A DNA stretch of 64,000 nt, taken from NCBI GenBank assembly GCA_020726505.1, contig JAHLEZ010000033.1, positions 248,001-312,000 on the forward strand. The letters are read 5' to 3'. The stretch's first letter is position 1; every line of letters starts with the position of its first letter. The notes below the pieces were generated by a model. That model was not told where the DNA came from, searched no databases, and saw only the letters and a program-made list of their open reading frames with translations. The stretch comes from Leptodontidium sp. MPI-SDFR-AT-0119. Its lineage: Eukaryota > Ascomycota > Leotiomycetes > Helotiales > Leptodontidiaceae. Both the position numbers and the translations under genes were made by a program. Shown piece after piece: positions 22,048-34,326 of this stretch.

Positions 22048-23927
22048 ATGTGGAGGACTTTGAAACTCCCTGCTCTTACCGTGCTGTGTTTCGTATCGTG
22101 GTGCAGTGGGATACAAGAAGCGAAGCGGCAAGAGAGTTCCAGCTGTTCCAGATATCGCACAGCAGCTTATTACGCTAACTGGTTAGTTCTTTTTATTCCG
22201 ATATGAACAGAAGCTAAATATCAAGGGACATTTACCAGAGAAAATTCTTTCCCAAGGACTTACCCGTTGACCAACTTACTCATGTGCTGTATGCCTTTGC
22301 AAATATAAATCCGATCACAGGACAAGTGTTAGATTCCCGTCAGACCAGCAGCTTCGTTCGCTAATATCACTCCAGTTTCCTCTCTGATCCAGAGGCTGAT
22401 ACTTCCAATCAATTTGACGACCTGACGGCAAATCAGACAGGAGCTCAGCTCTACGGTTGTCTGGGACAATTACATTCTCTCAAGAAGAATCGGAACCTGA
22501 AGGTCCTTCTCTCTATCGGTGGTGCGACATACTCTCAAAACTTTGCGGGCCCGGCTTCGTCGGAACAGGGTCGGACTTTGTTTGCTTCCTCTGCTCTGGA
22601 TCTCGTTAAGAATCTTGGACTTGACGGCCTAGATATCAACTGGGAGTATCCTGTTGATGAAGCTGAGGCCGCCGATCTTGTGCTACTCTTAAAAGAGACC
22701 AGAGAACAACTCGATCAATATGGCGACTCCTTGCACACAAAGTATCACTTTGAACTTACATTCGCTGCGCCTGCAGGCCCTTCAAACTATCGAACACTAG
22801 ACATGGAATCCATGGACCAATATCTCGACTTTTGGAACCTGATGGCATATGATTACGCGGGGAGCTGGTTAGTTCCCAAGATCACAGGTCACCAAGCGAA
22901 CCTGTTCTCTGCCGGAGATGCCTCTACTCCTTTTGATACTAAGTCCAGTGTTGACTACTACACTTCTCACGGCGTGGCGTCCGACAAAATTGTCCTAGGT
23001 ATGCCTATTTACGGCCGGTCGTTTACGAAGACTACGGGCCTTGGACAATCGTTCGGGGCCGTAGGTGCTGGTACTTGGGAAGCGGGGGTGTACGACTACA
23101 AGTCGCTGCCCATGGATGGCTCTTCCGAGATCTACGATGAGAAGCTTGGAGCAAGCTATAGTTGGGATCCAACCAAGCAGGAATTGATCAGCTATGATAC
23201 CGTGGAAGTTGGTCGTCAAAAAGCTCGGTGGATCAAGAGTATGAATCTAGGAGGTGCAATGTGGTGGGAAAGCAGTGCAGACAAGAACGGAGGGGACAGT
23301 CTAGTTGAAAATGTAGTTCTCGAGCTAGGAAGCTGTATTCAGCAAGCAGCGAACAATTTGGATTTCCCGGACTCTTCATACGACAACGTTCGCAACCCAC
23401 CTGTCTCACAAAGTCCATCGGTGACTGCCTCTATCGGGTCAGAATTTTCTTCGTCCACCGAACCACAAACGCATTCCAGCATAGTTTGCACAACACAAGT
23501 GCCGTACGATGTGGGCACATACCCCGGACTTATCTCGCTACCACTTTCATGGTTATCAATGTTATCTTCAACATCTTCAGGATCTTCAGGATCTTCAACG
23601 CCAACGTCTTCAACACCTTCAGAATCTTCAGCATCTTCAACATCTTCAACACCAACGTCTTCAACACCTTCAGAATCTTCAGCATCTTCAACATCTTCAA
23701 CATCTTCAACATCTTCAACATCTTCAACATCTTCAACATCTTCAACATCTTCGGCCTCACGTTCAGGAATCTGGGAATCAACTACTTGTAGCTCTGAAGG
23801 TTCCATGCCGTGTAAATCCTTCGCCACACAAACGCTTGGTCGATCTATCGTATATACAACCATAACCACGAATATTCCTGTTGCCACGACAACCATAGTA
23901 ACTGTTGTCTTTGCCACGCGAAGATAA
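22048..23927 (+). CDS. GH18 class V chitinase-like protein, catalytic Asp replaced by Asn
   Basis: Exon 1 22048-22181, intron 22182-22225 (44 bp, GTTAGT, AAG acceptor), exon 2 22226-22327, intron 22328-22375 (48 bp, GCTAATATC branch), exon 3 22376-23927; 595 residues. Signal peptide 1-21. The GH18 barrel runs about 38-425: [49 protein letters not shown] and a terminal WWE. The catalytic motif is D162-G-L-D165-I-N167-W-E169. In family 18 the acid Glu and the first two Asp are kept, but the Asp two residues before Glu is Asn, a change known to impair catalysis in characterised members; SIGGATYS also lacks the usual Trp. It may be weak, altered in optimum, or chitin-binding only. The C-terminal third is a Ser/Thr repeat, then a Thr/Val-rich end. 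It is secreted or wall-anchored. Confidence 0.9.
23573..23752 (+). repeat. 9-bp in-frame microsatellite in chitinase stalk
   Basis: Tandem ACATCTTCA units, with two longer 48-bp near-identical blocks (AACACCAACGTCTTC), encode SerThrSer tripeptides in the C-terminal stalk. Being a multiple of three, copy changes alter stalk length without breaking the frame. Confidence 0.85.
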
Positions 23928-24089
23928 TCCTTGGTAGAAGATAATTATGAGGAAGCAAGTACCTGAAGAATTACCAGATTTTTTTACATTTCTCATTAAA
24001 AAGTTTTGCCACTTGTGCTTGCCTCCGGCTGAGAAGTATATAAATTGACAAGATTGTGTTATGAATTCCAGACAACCTTCTCTCCTTAC

Positions 24090-24290
24090 GGTACTTGCAC
24101 CAATCTCGCACCATGTGTCACCTTCAGATGGACACTTGCCTGCAACCAGGCTTCCTTTTCCTGAGCAATGGCACAGACTCTTCGCTCGACGTGATCTAGT
24201 TTCCCTTGAGTACGTCTACGATGCAGTTAGCCCAGGTCCATCCCTGCGCGCGTTCTGGAACAATCTCAAAAGTGCTCTCTTTTAGGATAG
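24090..24290 (+). pseudogene. Relic A, duplicated at 34040-34190
   Basis: A 150-200 bp block sharing AGGCTTCC, CCTGAGCAATGGCACAGACT-like text, CTCTTCGCT, CAGTTAGCC, and GGAACAATCT with the block at 34040-34190. One frame here reads GTCTNLAPC and then WTLACNQASFS before a stop, which looks like a decayed Cys-containing secreted domain; a different frame gives a 74-residue ORF from ATG 24061. Both relics lie 150-250 bp past the stop of a plus-strand gene. The parent family is not identified. Confidence 0.45.
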
Positions 24291-24409
24291 TTACAGCCAT
24301 CTAGATCGCTAATCAGCCTTTCTAAGAGTTAAATTTTCGTACACTTAAAACTCATTATAAATTGAGAACTCCCTGAACATTATGTGAGGATTTTCTCGGC
24401 GTCGCTGTT

Positions 24410-25610
24410 ATGCAGGTATATACTTAAATTCCGTATGCCTAGATTGAATCTGTATAAAATAATGCCCCACCGTAGCCTGTCTCGGGTGAATATAGTTGAA
24501 TATTCCTATGCCTACAACTGAATGTGAGGAAGGATTTTGTCAAGAGTTTCCCAGCATCACACAAGGACATATACTTAAATCTATAAATGCATAGACTTAA
24601 TTCTGCCCAGAAGTATCCTCTACATCACACGTCTCGGAAGACTATGCTTAAATCTGCGTATGCTTTAGATTGAGTTTGCATCAGACTTCCCCGCAACCGT
24701 AGCTTATCTCGGGGCCCTAAGCTTAAATCTATGTGCCCAAAACTGACTCTCGAGAAGGTTTTCCTCAGAGGTTTTTCCGGCGTCACTTGTCACAAGAGCA
24801 AACACTCTGCTCACAAATTGTACGCAGATGTACGCATGTTCCATCAAGACAAGCGACAAAGGGGCAAGGGGTGGCGGCGCCTTTCCTGTAGACTCGATTT
24901 TAAGGACACGCAAATTAGACATATGCCGCCGAGACAAGTGCCATGAAGACGGTGACGTTATGGCCTTCGTGATTTAAGCATATGCACCTAGGATAAGCGA
25001 CCCAATGATGCCTTTTTGTAGGCATGGTTTAAGCAAACTCAGTCCCTAAGTATACGCAGATTTAGATATATGTCCTAGTGACAAGTGTGCCGTGAAACGA
25101 CTCTGAGGAAAATCCCTCTCCCGACATGGTTTCGAGTATATGAATATGTAAGGATATGCCCCCGAACCAAGCGACCAGCGGTGAGGGACGCTGTTTTATG
25201 ACAGCTCAATTTCAACATACGCAGATTTAGGAATATGCTCCCAAGACAAGGGCTAGGAAAGGGGTGGTATACAGCATTCTGTGCAGCCTTGATTCTAGGC
25301 AGGCATACGTAGATCTAAGCATACGCTCTCACTTTAAATCTGAATATGCTTGAAACCGAGTCTGCAGAAAGGGCTCCCACCACCGTCGCTTGTCTTGGGC
25401 GGGATATGCTTATTGCGTCTGTCTTAAGCGACCGGACAATGCATTTGTGCAGACTTGGTTTTAGGCATAAGCAGCTTTCGGTATGTGGCCTCGCGACAAG
25501 TGACGCCGGGGAAATCCGCAAGGAAATCCTTCTTGAGAAATAAAAGTTTGGGCATATGCTCTCGAGACAAAGTGGGGGGCGTCGCTGCTGAATCAATTTT
25601 CAGGTATACA
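24410..25610. repeat. Old, diverged satellite
   Basis: About ten degenerate units carry cores such as TATACTTAAATTCCGTATGCC, GACTATGCTTAAATC and ATACGCAGATTTAG, with bodies of the older type (ATTGAGTCTGCA, AGGATTTCC, CGTCGCTTGTC). Core orientation changes within the block. Sequence identity between units is far lower than in the adjoining array at 25611. Confidence 0.7.
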
Positions 25611-28600
25611 TAGATTAAGCATATGCCGCAGAGACAAGCGAGACAGACGCGGGGAAGGAGGGTGGGAGTGGGGGGTAAGGGTGCGATATTTTTTGGTTTT
25701 GGGCATATGCAGATTTAAGCATATGCCACCGATGCAGACGCCCGGTGGGAGGTTGGGCTGCGGCGGTCTTGATTTTGGGCATACGCCTAAGCATATGCTA
25801 CCGATGCAGACGCCCGGTGGGAGGTTGGGTTGCGGCGGTCTTGATTTTGGGCATACGCAGATCTAAGCATATGCCGCAAAGACAAGCGAGACAGATGCCG
25901 GGAAGGAGGGTGGGAGTGGGGGGTGGGATGCGACATTTTTGATTTAGGGCATACGCAGATTTAAGTATATGCCGCAAAGACAGATGCCGGGAAGGAGGAT
26001 GGGAGTAGGGGAGCGACATTTTTGATTTTGGGCATATGCAGATTTAGGCATATGCCGCAGAGACAAGCGAGACAGACGCGGGGAAGGAGGGTGCGAGTGG
26101 GGGGTGGGGGTGCGACATTTTGATTTTGAGCATATACTTAAATCTGTATATGCCCTGAGACAAGCGAGATAAGCGTCGGGAAGGGGGTGAGGATACGACA
26201 TTTTTGATTTTAGGCATATGTAGATTAAGTATATGCCGTAAAGACAAGCGAGACAGACGCGGGGAAGGAGGGTGGGAGTGGGGTTAGGGGAGCGACATAT
26301 TTGGTTTTGGGCATATGCAGATTTAAGCATATGCCGCAAAGACAAGCGATATAAGCGTCGGGAAGGGGGTGGGGATACGACATTTTTTAGGCATATGTAG
26401 ATTAAGTATATGCCGTAAAGACAAGCGAGACAGACGCGGGGAAGGAGGGTGGGAGTGGGGGGTGGGGGTGCGACATTTTTGATTTTGAGTATATACTTAA
26501 ATCTGCATATGCCCTGAGACAAGCGAGATAAGCGTCGGGAAGGGGGTGGGATACGACATTTTTGATTTTAGGCATATGTAGATTAAGTATATGCCGTAAA
26601 GACAAGCGAGATAAGCGTCGGGAAGGGGGTGGGATACGACATTTTTGATTTTAGGCATATGTAGATTAAGTATATGCCGTAAAGACAAGCGAGACAGGTG
26701 CCAGGAAGGAGGGTGGGAGTGGAGGCTGAGGATGCGACATTTTTAGTTTTGGGCATATACTTAAATCTGCATATGCCTTGAGACAAGCGAGAAGACGCCG
26801 GGAAGGAGGGTGGGAGTGGAGGCTGAGGATGCGACATTTTTAGTTTTGGGCATATACTTAAATCTGCATATGCCTTGAGACAAGCGAGACAGACGCGGGA
26901 AGGAGGGTGGGAGTGGAGGCTGAGGATGCGACATTTTTAGTTTTGGGCATATACTTAAATCTGCATATGCCCTGAGACAAGCGAGACAGACGTGGGGAAG
27001 GAGAGTGGGGTGGGGGGCGACATTTTTGATTTTGGGCATATGCAGATTTAGGCATATGCCGCAAAGACAAGCGAGACAGATGCGAAAAAGGAGGGTGGGA
27101 GTTGGGGGGTAAGGGTGTGACCTTCTGGATTTTAGGCATACGCAGATTTAAGGATATGCCCTTATAATAAGACTGGGAGGGGCAGGATTTGAGGGGCGGG
27201 ATTTGAGGGGCGGGATTTGAGGCGTCTTGATTTTGGGCATACGCAGATCTAAGCATATGCCACCGATGCAAACGCCCGGCAGGAGGTTGGGGTGTTGATT
27301 CAGGGCATATGCCGCCGAGGCAAGCGTCTGGAAGGGGTTGGGGTGCGGCGTCCTTGATTCAGGGCATACGCAGATTTAAGCATATGCTGCAAAGACAAAC
27401 GCGACAGGTGCGGGGAAGGAGGGTGGGAGTGGGGAGTGGGGATGCGACATTTTTGATTCAGGGCATACGCAGATTTAAGTATATGCCGCAAAGACAGATG
27501 CCGGGAAGGAGGATGGGAGTAGGGGAGCGACTTTTTTGATTTTGGGCATCTGCAGATTTAAGCATACGCCCCAAAGACAAGCGAGACAGACGCGGGGAAG
27601 CAGGGTGGGAGTGGGGTTAGGGGAGCGACATTTTTGATTTTGAGCATATACTTAAATCTGCATATGCCCTGAGACAAGCGAGACAGACGCAGGGAAGGAG
27701 GGTGGGAGTGGGGTTAGGGGAGCGACATTTTTGGTTTTGGGCATATACTTAACTTAAATCTGCATATGCCCTGAGACAAGCGAGACAGACGCAGGGAAGG
27801 AGGGTGGGAGTGGGGTTAGGGGAGCGACATTTTTGATTTTGAGCATATACTTAAATCTGCATATGCCCTGAGACAAGCGAGACAGACGCAGGGAAGGAGG
27901 GTGGGAGTAGTGGCTGAGGATGCGACATTTTTGATTTTAGGCATATGTAGATTAAGTATATGCCGTAAAGACAAGCGAGACAGACGCGGGGAAGGAGGGT
28001 GGGAGTGGGGTTAGGGGAGCGACATTTTTGATTTTGAGCATATACTTAAATCTGCATATGCCCTGAGACAAGCGAGATAAGCGTCGGGAAGGGGGTGGGG
28101 ATACGACATTTTTGATTTTAGGCATATGTAGATTAAGTATATGCCGTAAAGACAAGCGAGACAGACGCAGGGAAGGAGGGTGGGAGTGGGGGGTGGGGGT
28201 GCGACATTTTTGGTTTTGGGCATTATGCAGATTTAAGTATACGCCGCAAAGACAAGCGAGACAGGTGCGGGGAAGGAGGTGGGGGGACGGTGCGATATTT
28301 TTGGTTTTGGGCATATGCAGATTTAAGCATATGCCGCAGAGACAAGCGAGACCGACGCGGGGAAGGAGAGTGGGAGTGGGGGGTGAGGGTGCGACATTTT
28401 AGATTTTGGGCATATACAGATTTAAGCATATGCCGCAGAGACAAGCGAGACCGGTGCCGGGAAGGCGTCGGGAAGGGAGTGGGGATACGATATTTTTGAT
28501 TTTAGGCATATGTAGATTAAGGCATATGCCGTAAAGACAAGCGAGGCAGACGCCGGGAAGGAGAGTGGGAGTAGTGGCTGAGGATGCGACATTTTTGACT

Positions 28601-29060
28601 TTGGGCATATGCAGATTTAAGTATATGCCGCAGAGACAAGCGAGACCGACGCGGGGAACCGACGCGGGGAAGGAGAGTGGGAGCGGGGGGTGAGGGTGCG
28701 ATAGTTTTGATTTTGGGCATATACTTAAATCTGCATATGCCCTGAGACAAGCGAGATAAGCGTCGGGAAGGCGTCGGGAAGGGGGTGGGGATACGACATT
28801 TTTGATTTTAGGCATATGTAGATTAAGTATATGCCGTAAAGACAAGCGAGACAGGTGCCGGGAAGGAGAGTGGGAGTAGTGGCTGAGGATGCGACATTTT
28901 TGACTTTGAGCATATGCAGATTTAAATATATGCCGCAAAGACAAGCGAGACCGGTGCGAAAAAGGAGGTGGGGTAAGGGAGCGACAATTTTGATTTTGGG
29001 CATATGCAGATTTAAGCATATGCTGCAAAGACAAGTGAGATAAGAGAGCCCTTTCTGTGG
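25611..29060 (-). repeat. Satellite array 2, opposite orientation to array 1
   Basis: About 38 units of roughly 90 bp read GCAGATTTAAGCATATGCC, then GACAAGCGAGACAGACGC, GGGAAGGAGGGTGGGAGTGG, GTGCGACATTTTTGATTT. This is array 1 in reverse complement. Cores of both spacer orientations are present (AGATTTAA and, for example near 26130, 26760 and 27650, TTAAATCT). The 75-bp CGCCCGGTGGGAGGT subtype is found at 25720-25880 and 27240-27290. Blocks near 26540-26680 and 27640-27900 repeat almost exactly, showing recent local amplification. Confidence 0.9.
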
Positions 29061-29660
29061 ACTCAGTTTGAGGTAAATACAGATTTAAGTATATGCCTCG
29101 AGACAAACTTTGGGACGGACGTGGGCTGTCCGCCTTTTGTGCGGACTCGATTGTAAAGCATATGCAGATTTAAGCATACGCACCCAGGATAAGCGAACGG
29201 CTGTGTAGACTCAATTCCAGGCAGACTCAGTTCTAGGCATATGCAGGTTTGGATACATATCCTAGTGACAAAGTGTGCCGTGGAAAGACTCTGAGGAAAT
29301 CCTTTATACGACTTAGTTTTGAGCATATTTAGATTTAAGCTTATGCCCCCAAGGTAAGCAACGGCGATGGGGCACGCTGATTTTGCAGACTTAATTTCGG
29401 CATACATAGATCTAAGCATATGGCTCGGGGCAAGTCCTAGGAAGGAGAGTGGAGGTGCGGCCGTCTGTGCCAAATCAAGTTGAAGCATACGCAGGGATAA
29501 GTATATGACGGCGGGAACATCATTCGGGATATTCTCTAGGTATACGCATACTTGGGTATATGCCCTTATTAACATGGAAGCCAAAAATACCCTCATACAT
29601 AAACCTAATTTCAGGCATCCGCGAATGAAGTATATGCCTCATGACAGATGACGCAGCCAG
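29061..29660. repeat. Old, diverged satellite, right flank of array 2
   Basis: Degenerate cores (AAATACAGATTTAAGTATA, GCATATGCAGATTTAAGCAT, ACATAGATCTAAGCATATG) alternate with older-type bodies. Unit identity falls away from the array edge. Confidence 0.65.
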
Positions 29661-29989
29661 TAGCACGGGTCGTTGTTGATCACGTTGGGACCCTTCTCGG
29701 GACTGATTGATTGAGGGGTAGCTGCTGAGGTGCGAACTCTTCCGATGGTAAATTCCAACAATCAATAAGACTTCTTCCTGCAAACTTTCAAGGAGTCACT
29801 TGTTCACGGTTACAGAAAGAGGCGAGTTGGTTTAATGCTTCAGCTTGGATAAGATAATTGAAACATCAAAAACACCATCCCATCAAAAAATATGTGACGC
29901 TACGGGCTTTGTCCACGCGTAGACAGGAGGGGGTGACCGTTCTGCAACCCCCATAATTGATGGGCGGTGACTAGACTCCGAAGCCAATT

Positions 29990-30253
29990 CTACGCGTGGG
30001 GTTGGAACCTCCTCAAGAGGAGCGATACCTTCTTCGCTACCACACTGACAGTGATAATAGTGATGAACATAATGATGAATTTCTTGGCGGGGTTGGCTGT
30101 GTTCGCCGTGCCAGGTCGATGAAGCGGGGGAGTGCTGTCTTGGTTCCTCGAGGAATCTCCTGACGCAGCGGGAACAGACGCCAGGTCGGGGGTACTTTGC
30201 CAGGGACAAGAGGATGTCGCGCCTGATATGACGCGGAGCGCGGTCTTCGGCAT
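29990..30253 (-). CDS. Possible small single-span membrane protein
   Basis: An 87-residue frame from ATG 30253. After a Ser/Pro/Thr-rich 50 residues comes a hydrophobic helix (FIIMFITIITVSVV) and a basic end. An overlapping minus-strand frame (29883-30347) has no ATG. A small protein of similar size lies at 50584-50754. No family is known; it may be noise. Confidence 0.3.
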   Translation of the reverse strand: MPKTALRVISGATSSCPWQSTPDLASVPAASGDSSRNQDSTPPLHRPGTANTANPAKKFIIMFITIITVSVVAKKVSLLLRRFQPHA

Positions 30254-30536
30254 GCGGCACAGATATGCTCCATAACAAGTATAGATTCAGGAGCGCTGGA
30301 GGTTTTAGCACGTCCCTGTGGTCACAAGCGGAAAGGGAATATCTCACGTGTTTGGGGCGTCGATGATAGTTGCTCCTGCAGAGATATGTGGCGACCGGAT
30401 CTATAAGGCTCTTGAAATGGTACAGAGATTGATTGAGCAGTTATTCGCATGGTCTAGTTATCAGCACTGATTGAATAAGTGTGTGCCTCGACATGACGAA
30501 AATAACCAAAATTAAGACTATGCCTAAAATCTAGAC

Positions 30537-33500
30537 ATGCTCCCACATGACCTGCCTACTCAGGTATCAGGTGTATGTGCCATTAGTATAAGACAGAATT
30601 CCTGCCTGCACAATGAAGTGATCATTTCATTTCCATCCTTCTTTGAACAGCAGCTGGCCTGCTTCGCTATGAAATCGTGCAATCACAGCCACTGGCTTAG
30701 CCTGCACTCACACCACGGTGAGATCACCTTCACCCAGTCCGATCGGGCTGTCACACTCCTTCATAGTCTTCCTTATCTTGAATCTCAACGACCTTCTTTA
30801 TTTGTTCTTGTCGGAAATCGGTCCAAAGCGCGCGCGCTGAGAGAGTTGGCATCAGCCAGTACCGGAAAACGATCAGCTGGCAAACGAGGCTACGGTGAGA
30901 TTCACCTTCACCTCGATCCATCCGCTCCTTTCAGTGGCAGGCCGATTTTGTTCGCAGATGGGGACTTCCCAACCCAACAGAACATCAAGCCCTCCACGTC
31001 CGGGAAGTGTCACGAGGTTACCAATATACTTCTTCCAAAGCCAAGAGAGGGCCTACCGAGCGAGACCCTACAAGCGGCTGCAGATAAAATCTATCTGCGG
31101 CTCCTGCTTCCTTTCACTGACATCTTCTGCTTTTTTGCCCGCGACCTAGGGGGTCTACAGCCTATCGCTTGTAGGCTTGCCGCCTGGCTAGACGCCGGCC
31201 ACCCTCCGACCTTGCCTGTGCTCGTGCCACCGCAGATTATCATCGTCACAGAACCGTCAACGTCGGAGTTACATGAATCACAACTCTTGGAGGACTTCCT
31301 GCGATTACTCGCTCATGAGACGGGGACAGACCCCTCAACATGTTTCGCGGCCATTCGCGTGGTTGCCCTGCTCCCAGATGGGCACATCTCGCCAGCGGCC
31401 CGCCATAGGAAGCTGAAAGAATCGTTAATGCATGCCTCTGACCAGGTACGACTGCAAAGACTTGAGATGGGTATGCTTTTCTCAGCACAGCATTTCGCCA
31501 CGTTCTTGATGCAAGCTTGCTCTTGCTTCGTAGAGGCTCTTAACGAGCCCTTTGATTTCATTAGAGCATCACGGGTAGGCAACCCGCCGGCGCTGGATCT
31601 CAAAGACCATCTAACTAACCTCTTAACTAAAATCAACACCATTGGGGAACTCAAAAACTTCGCTGTCCCTCTCATTGCTTCTAGCTTCCTGCTGGACGGT
31701 TACCATCCCGACATGCATCGTGAGTTCACTGCCAGAAGGGTGAGTGGATCTAACGAGAAATGCAGCTTTCCACCCTCGAGATGTTTTCCGGTTGCTATAC
31801 AAAGACGCTTGTATCCGAGCATGCAGGGATGGGATACACTTACAAGACCCAGCCATTCTGATCTTACCCTCGGGATCAGTTAGAATGATCGAGGATAGTT
31901 TCTCGGAGCTTTTCGTGACGCTCAGCTCGCGACCAACTACTAGAGCAGTAGATCTCCACCACCAGTTTTTCCGGGACTTGCACCACGACTGGAGGGAATT
32001 TCACTTGGATGACACCTGCCTTACCTGCCTTCGCAGAATGCCTCGGTACCGCCTTCCTTGTGGGCACTGCATCTGTCTGAATTGCGTCCGAGATTTTGGG
32101 ATACTGAATGAACATGACCCGTGGCTCTTCGAGCTGGAGAGCTGCGTCTTTTGTAACGTTAGTACATCGGGCATGGTCATCAAGGATCTTCCCCCAACGG
32201 CTGGCCTTCGGCTCTTGACATTTGATGGGGGTGGAGTGAGGGGTCTTGCCACTCTACAATACCTGCAGTGTCTTCAGGAAGAGATTGGCCTACCTTACCC
32301 AGTGCAGGAGAATTTCGATGTTGTTTTTGGCACAAGCATCGGCAAGCAATTTTCTCCCCCCGGAATTCACAGCTGACCAGTCTTAGGCGGAATCATTGCG
32401 ATAGGCCTATCAATATGCGGCTGGACAATCGAGCAAGCTACGGAATATCTCGAGCGCTACGCAGAGTTAGCATTTCAACCTCGTTCTATATGGCATACCG
32501 ACATCCCATTGGTCTCGCAGTTCTTACAAGTGATTGACTTCATAGTTTCATACCTCGCAGACAGCCGCTACTCGGCAGGCAACCTGGAAGCAGCCTTACG
32601 CGAAGCATTTGGTAGCAACCGGAGCATGTTGGACTATTCGAATGCTACCAGAACCGGGACATGCGTCGGCTTACCAGTGACAACCATTCGTGACACATCG
32701 ATATGTGTCTTCACGAACTATAACGGAGTTGGGACGAGGAGTCGCGATTGCGGTATGTTCCATGCGTAGGTTTAGTGTATCGACTGATAATCGTAGGCTA
32801 CCATGTCTTCGGTCCGAGCGATGGCTCGTCCCGTGTCCCTTTGTGGGAGATGTAAGTGTCTATGGACAAGACTTGGACTCGGCTGACCCAAGACAGTGCC
32901 AGGTGTGGATCTGCGGCACCTTTGTAAGTAGATCCCCTCAATGAGGTGTTTTCGAAGCTGACGCACCAGTTATTTCAAACCTAAGCACATAACCGGACTG
33001 GGGACTTTCCAAGACGGCGGCTTGCGAGAGAATGATCCAGGAAATCTAGCCTTGGAAGAGGCGGCAGTTATATACCCGTCCATTGACGAACCAAGTCTTG
33101 TGGTATCACTGGGAACAGGCTCGTCTCGCCCCAGTGATATCCCTCGCATGTCGCCGTCTCGGGGTATTTTCCAGGATGGTTTTATCGCGAGATTGCTGCG
33201 CGCCTTCAAATTGTCTTTCGGTAGTATTCGTGGTCATAAATTCCGTAGTCGTCGACGCGAGGGCCGGAAAGAGCAATATTTTCGGTTTGACATGGAGTTT
33301 GATGGCCCGGAACCTGCCTTAGACGACACGACGAAGATGCAGGAGTTGAAAGCGGCCGCTCGAGCTGCCATTCATGGATCCAAGGAGCTGAAACGCCTTG
33401 CACGTTGTATTGTGGCAGAGTTGTTTATCTTCGAGCTGGACCATGATCCGCCGAAGGAGAATGGAAAATATCTCTGCACAGGGCGAATACTGTGTCGTCG

Positions 33501-33858
33501 GCGTGCTAACCACCCCGCCTTTGATGTCCTGATGGAGCAGCTATCCGAAAGGTCGATCAAATTCTTTGTCCAAGGTCATCCAGTAGAAGGCTTGATCGAT
33601 AATTCTTGGTTGGATCCGAGGGGAAATTTCAGCAGAAGAGTCTCCATAGAGCTTGTCGACAGGCGATCTACTTTTACTATTCAATTGCGGGAAGGGAACA
33701 TGGGTCCTTGCAGTATCAGCGGTTCTCCCTTCACAATCGACGGGCTCGTATCCGCCCAACAGTTGAGCGCACCTTTCGGGACATCGAATCATCGGAAGCG
33801 GAAGCGGGTGGACTCAGCGGATGTTCTGTGCAGGAAGCGTCAGCGTGTGAAAGCTTGA
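30537..33858 (+). CDS. Patatin-like phospholipase with RING-like zinc motif (PLP)
   Basis: Six exons: 30537-31719, 31766-32341, 32387-32752, 32797-32851, 32897-32923, 32970-33858; 1031 residues. Introns are 44-46 bp; that at 32342-32386 has a GC donor (GGCAAGC) and TTAG acceptor. The N-terminal 390 residues are a fungal region of unknown fold. A zinc cluster CLTCLRRM, LPCGHCICLNC, CVFC lies at about 478-520. The patatin domain follows: DGGGVRG about 547, nucleophile elbow GTSIGG about 584, and catalytic Asp in QDGGL about 751. Patatins are Ser-Asp dyad acyl hydrolases of membrane lipids. A basic KRKR segment ends the protein. It converges on the patatin NLR at 38028. The start could be later (ATG 30669). 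Such PLPs are recurrent Starship cargo. Confidence 0.9.
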
Positions 33859-34039
33859 GGAATTGTGATATGAATGTGACGTACGCATGTCGGATTCTGA
33901 TCTCTGGTCGTCACTTGGTTAGTATGACCTCATAAGGATACGGACCATTAAGCGAAATTTTGTTTTTGAAGCAAGGATGTGAATTTAACCCCCGCAGCAG
34001 CAAGATGACTGTGCATATCAAATACCAAAAATTAAAACC

Positions 34040-34190
34040 CCCAACGCTACAGTCGCTTGCAAAACCGGCTTCCCTTTCCTGGGCAATCACAAAGACTCTT
34101 CGCTTACTCTGACCGCGTCTAACCACATACAGTTAGCCAGGTTCAGCCGTGGGAGCCTTCTAGAACAATCTTGAGAGATGTAGTAAAAAT
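34040..34190 (+). pseudogene. Relic B, copy of block at 24090-24290
   Basis: This block shares CGGCTTCCCTTTCCTG, ACAAAGACTCTTCGCT, CAGTTAGCCAGGT and AGAACAATCT with relic A, at roughly 70 percent identity by eye, with stops in all frames. It sits between the convergent phospholipase and NLR genes. Its source is unknown. Confidence 0.45.
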
Positions 34191-34326
34191 ATGCTTAGAA
34201 ATCGCTTCTACAGGCCACTACAGCAAATCAAGTACCGAAAATGTATATTAACACTAGCTTCCCCAACCCTCTCTTACCAAAGTTACAAAAATATAATATA
34301 AGATCTTTAATACTACTGATTGATCT

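Noticed and set aside
23339..23917. Minus-strand ORF rich in VEDVEDVED
   Set aside because: Antisense of the Ser/Thr codon repeat in the chitinase stalk.
25681..29106. Long ORFs in array 2
   Set aside because: Same satellite in reverse complement; the ORFs follow the repeat period and swap frame whenever unit length changes.
29883..30347. Minus-strand 154-residue frame
   Set aside because: It begins with GTG, has no ATG in its first 125 residues and overlaps the better ATG-initiated frame at 29990-30253.
31313..31856. Minus-strand ORFs under the phospholipase
   Set aside because: Shadows of exon 1; the plus strand has domain and splice support.
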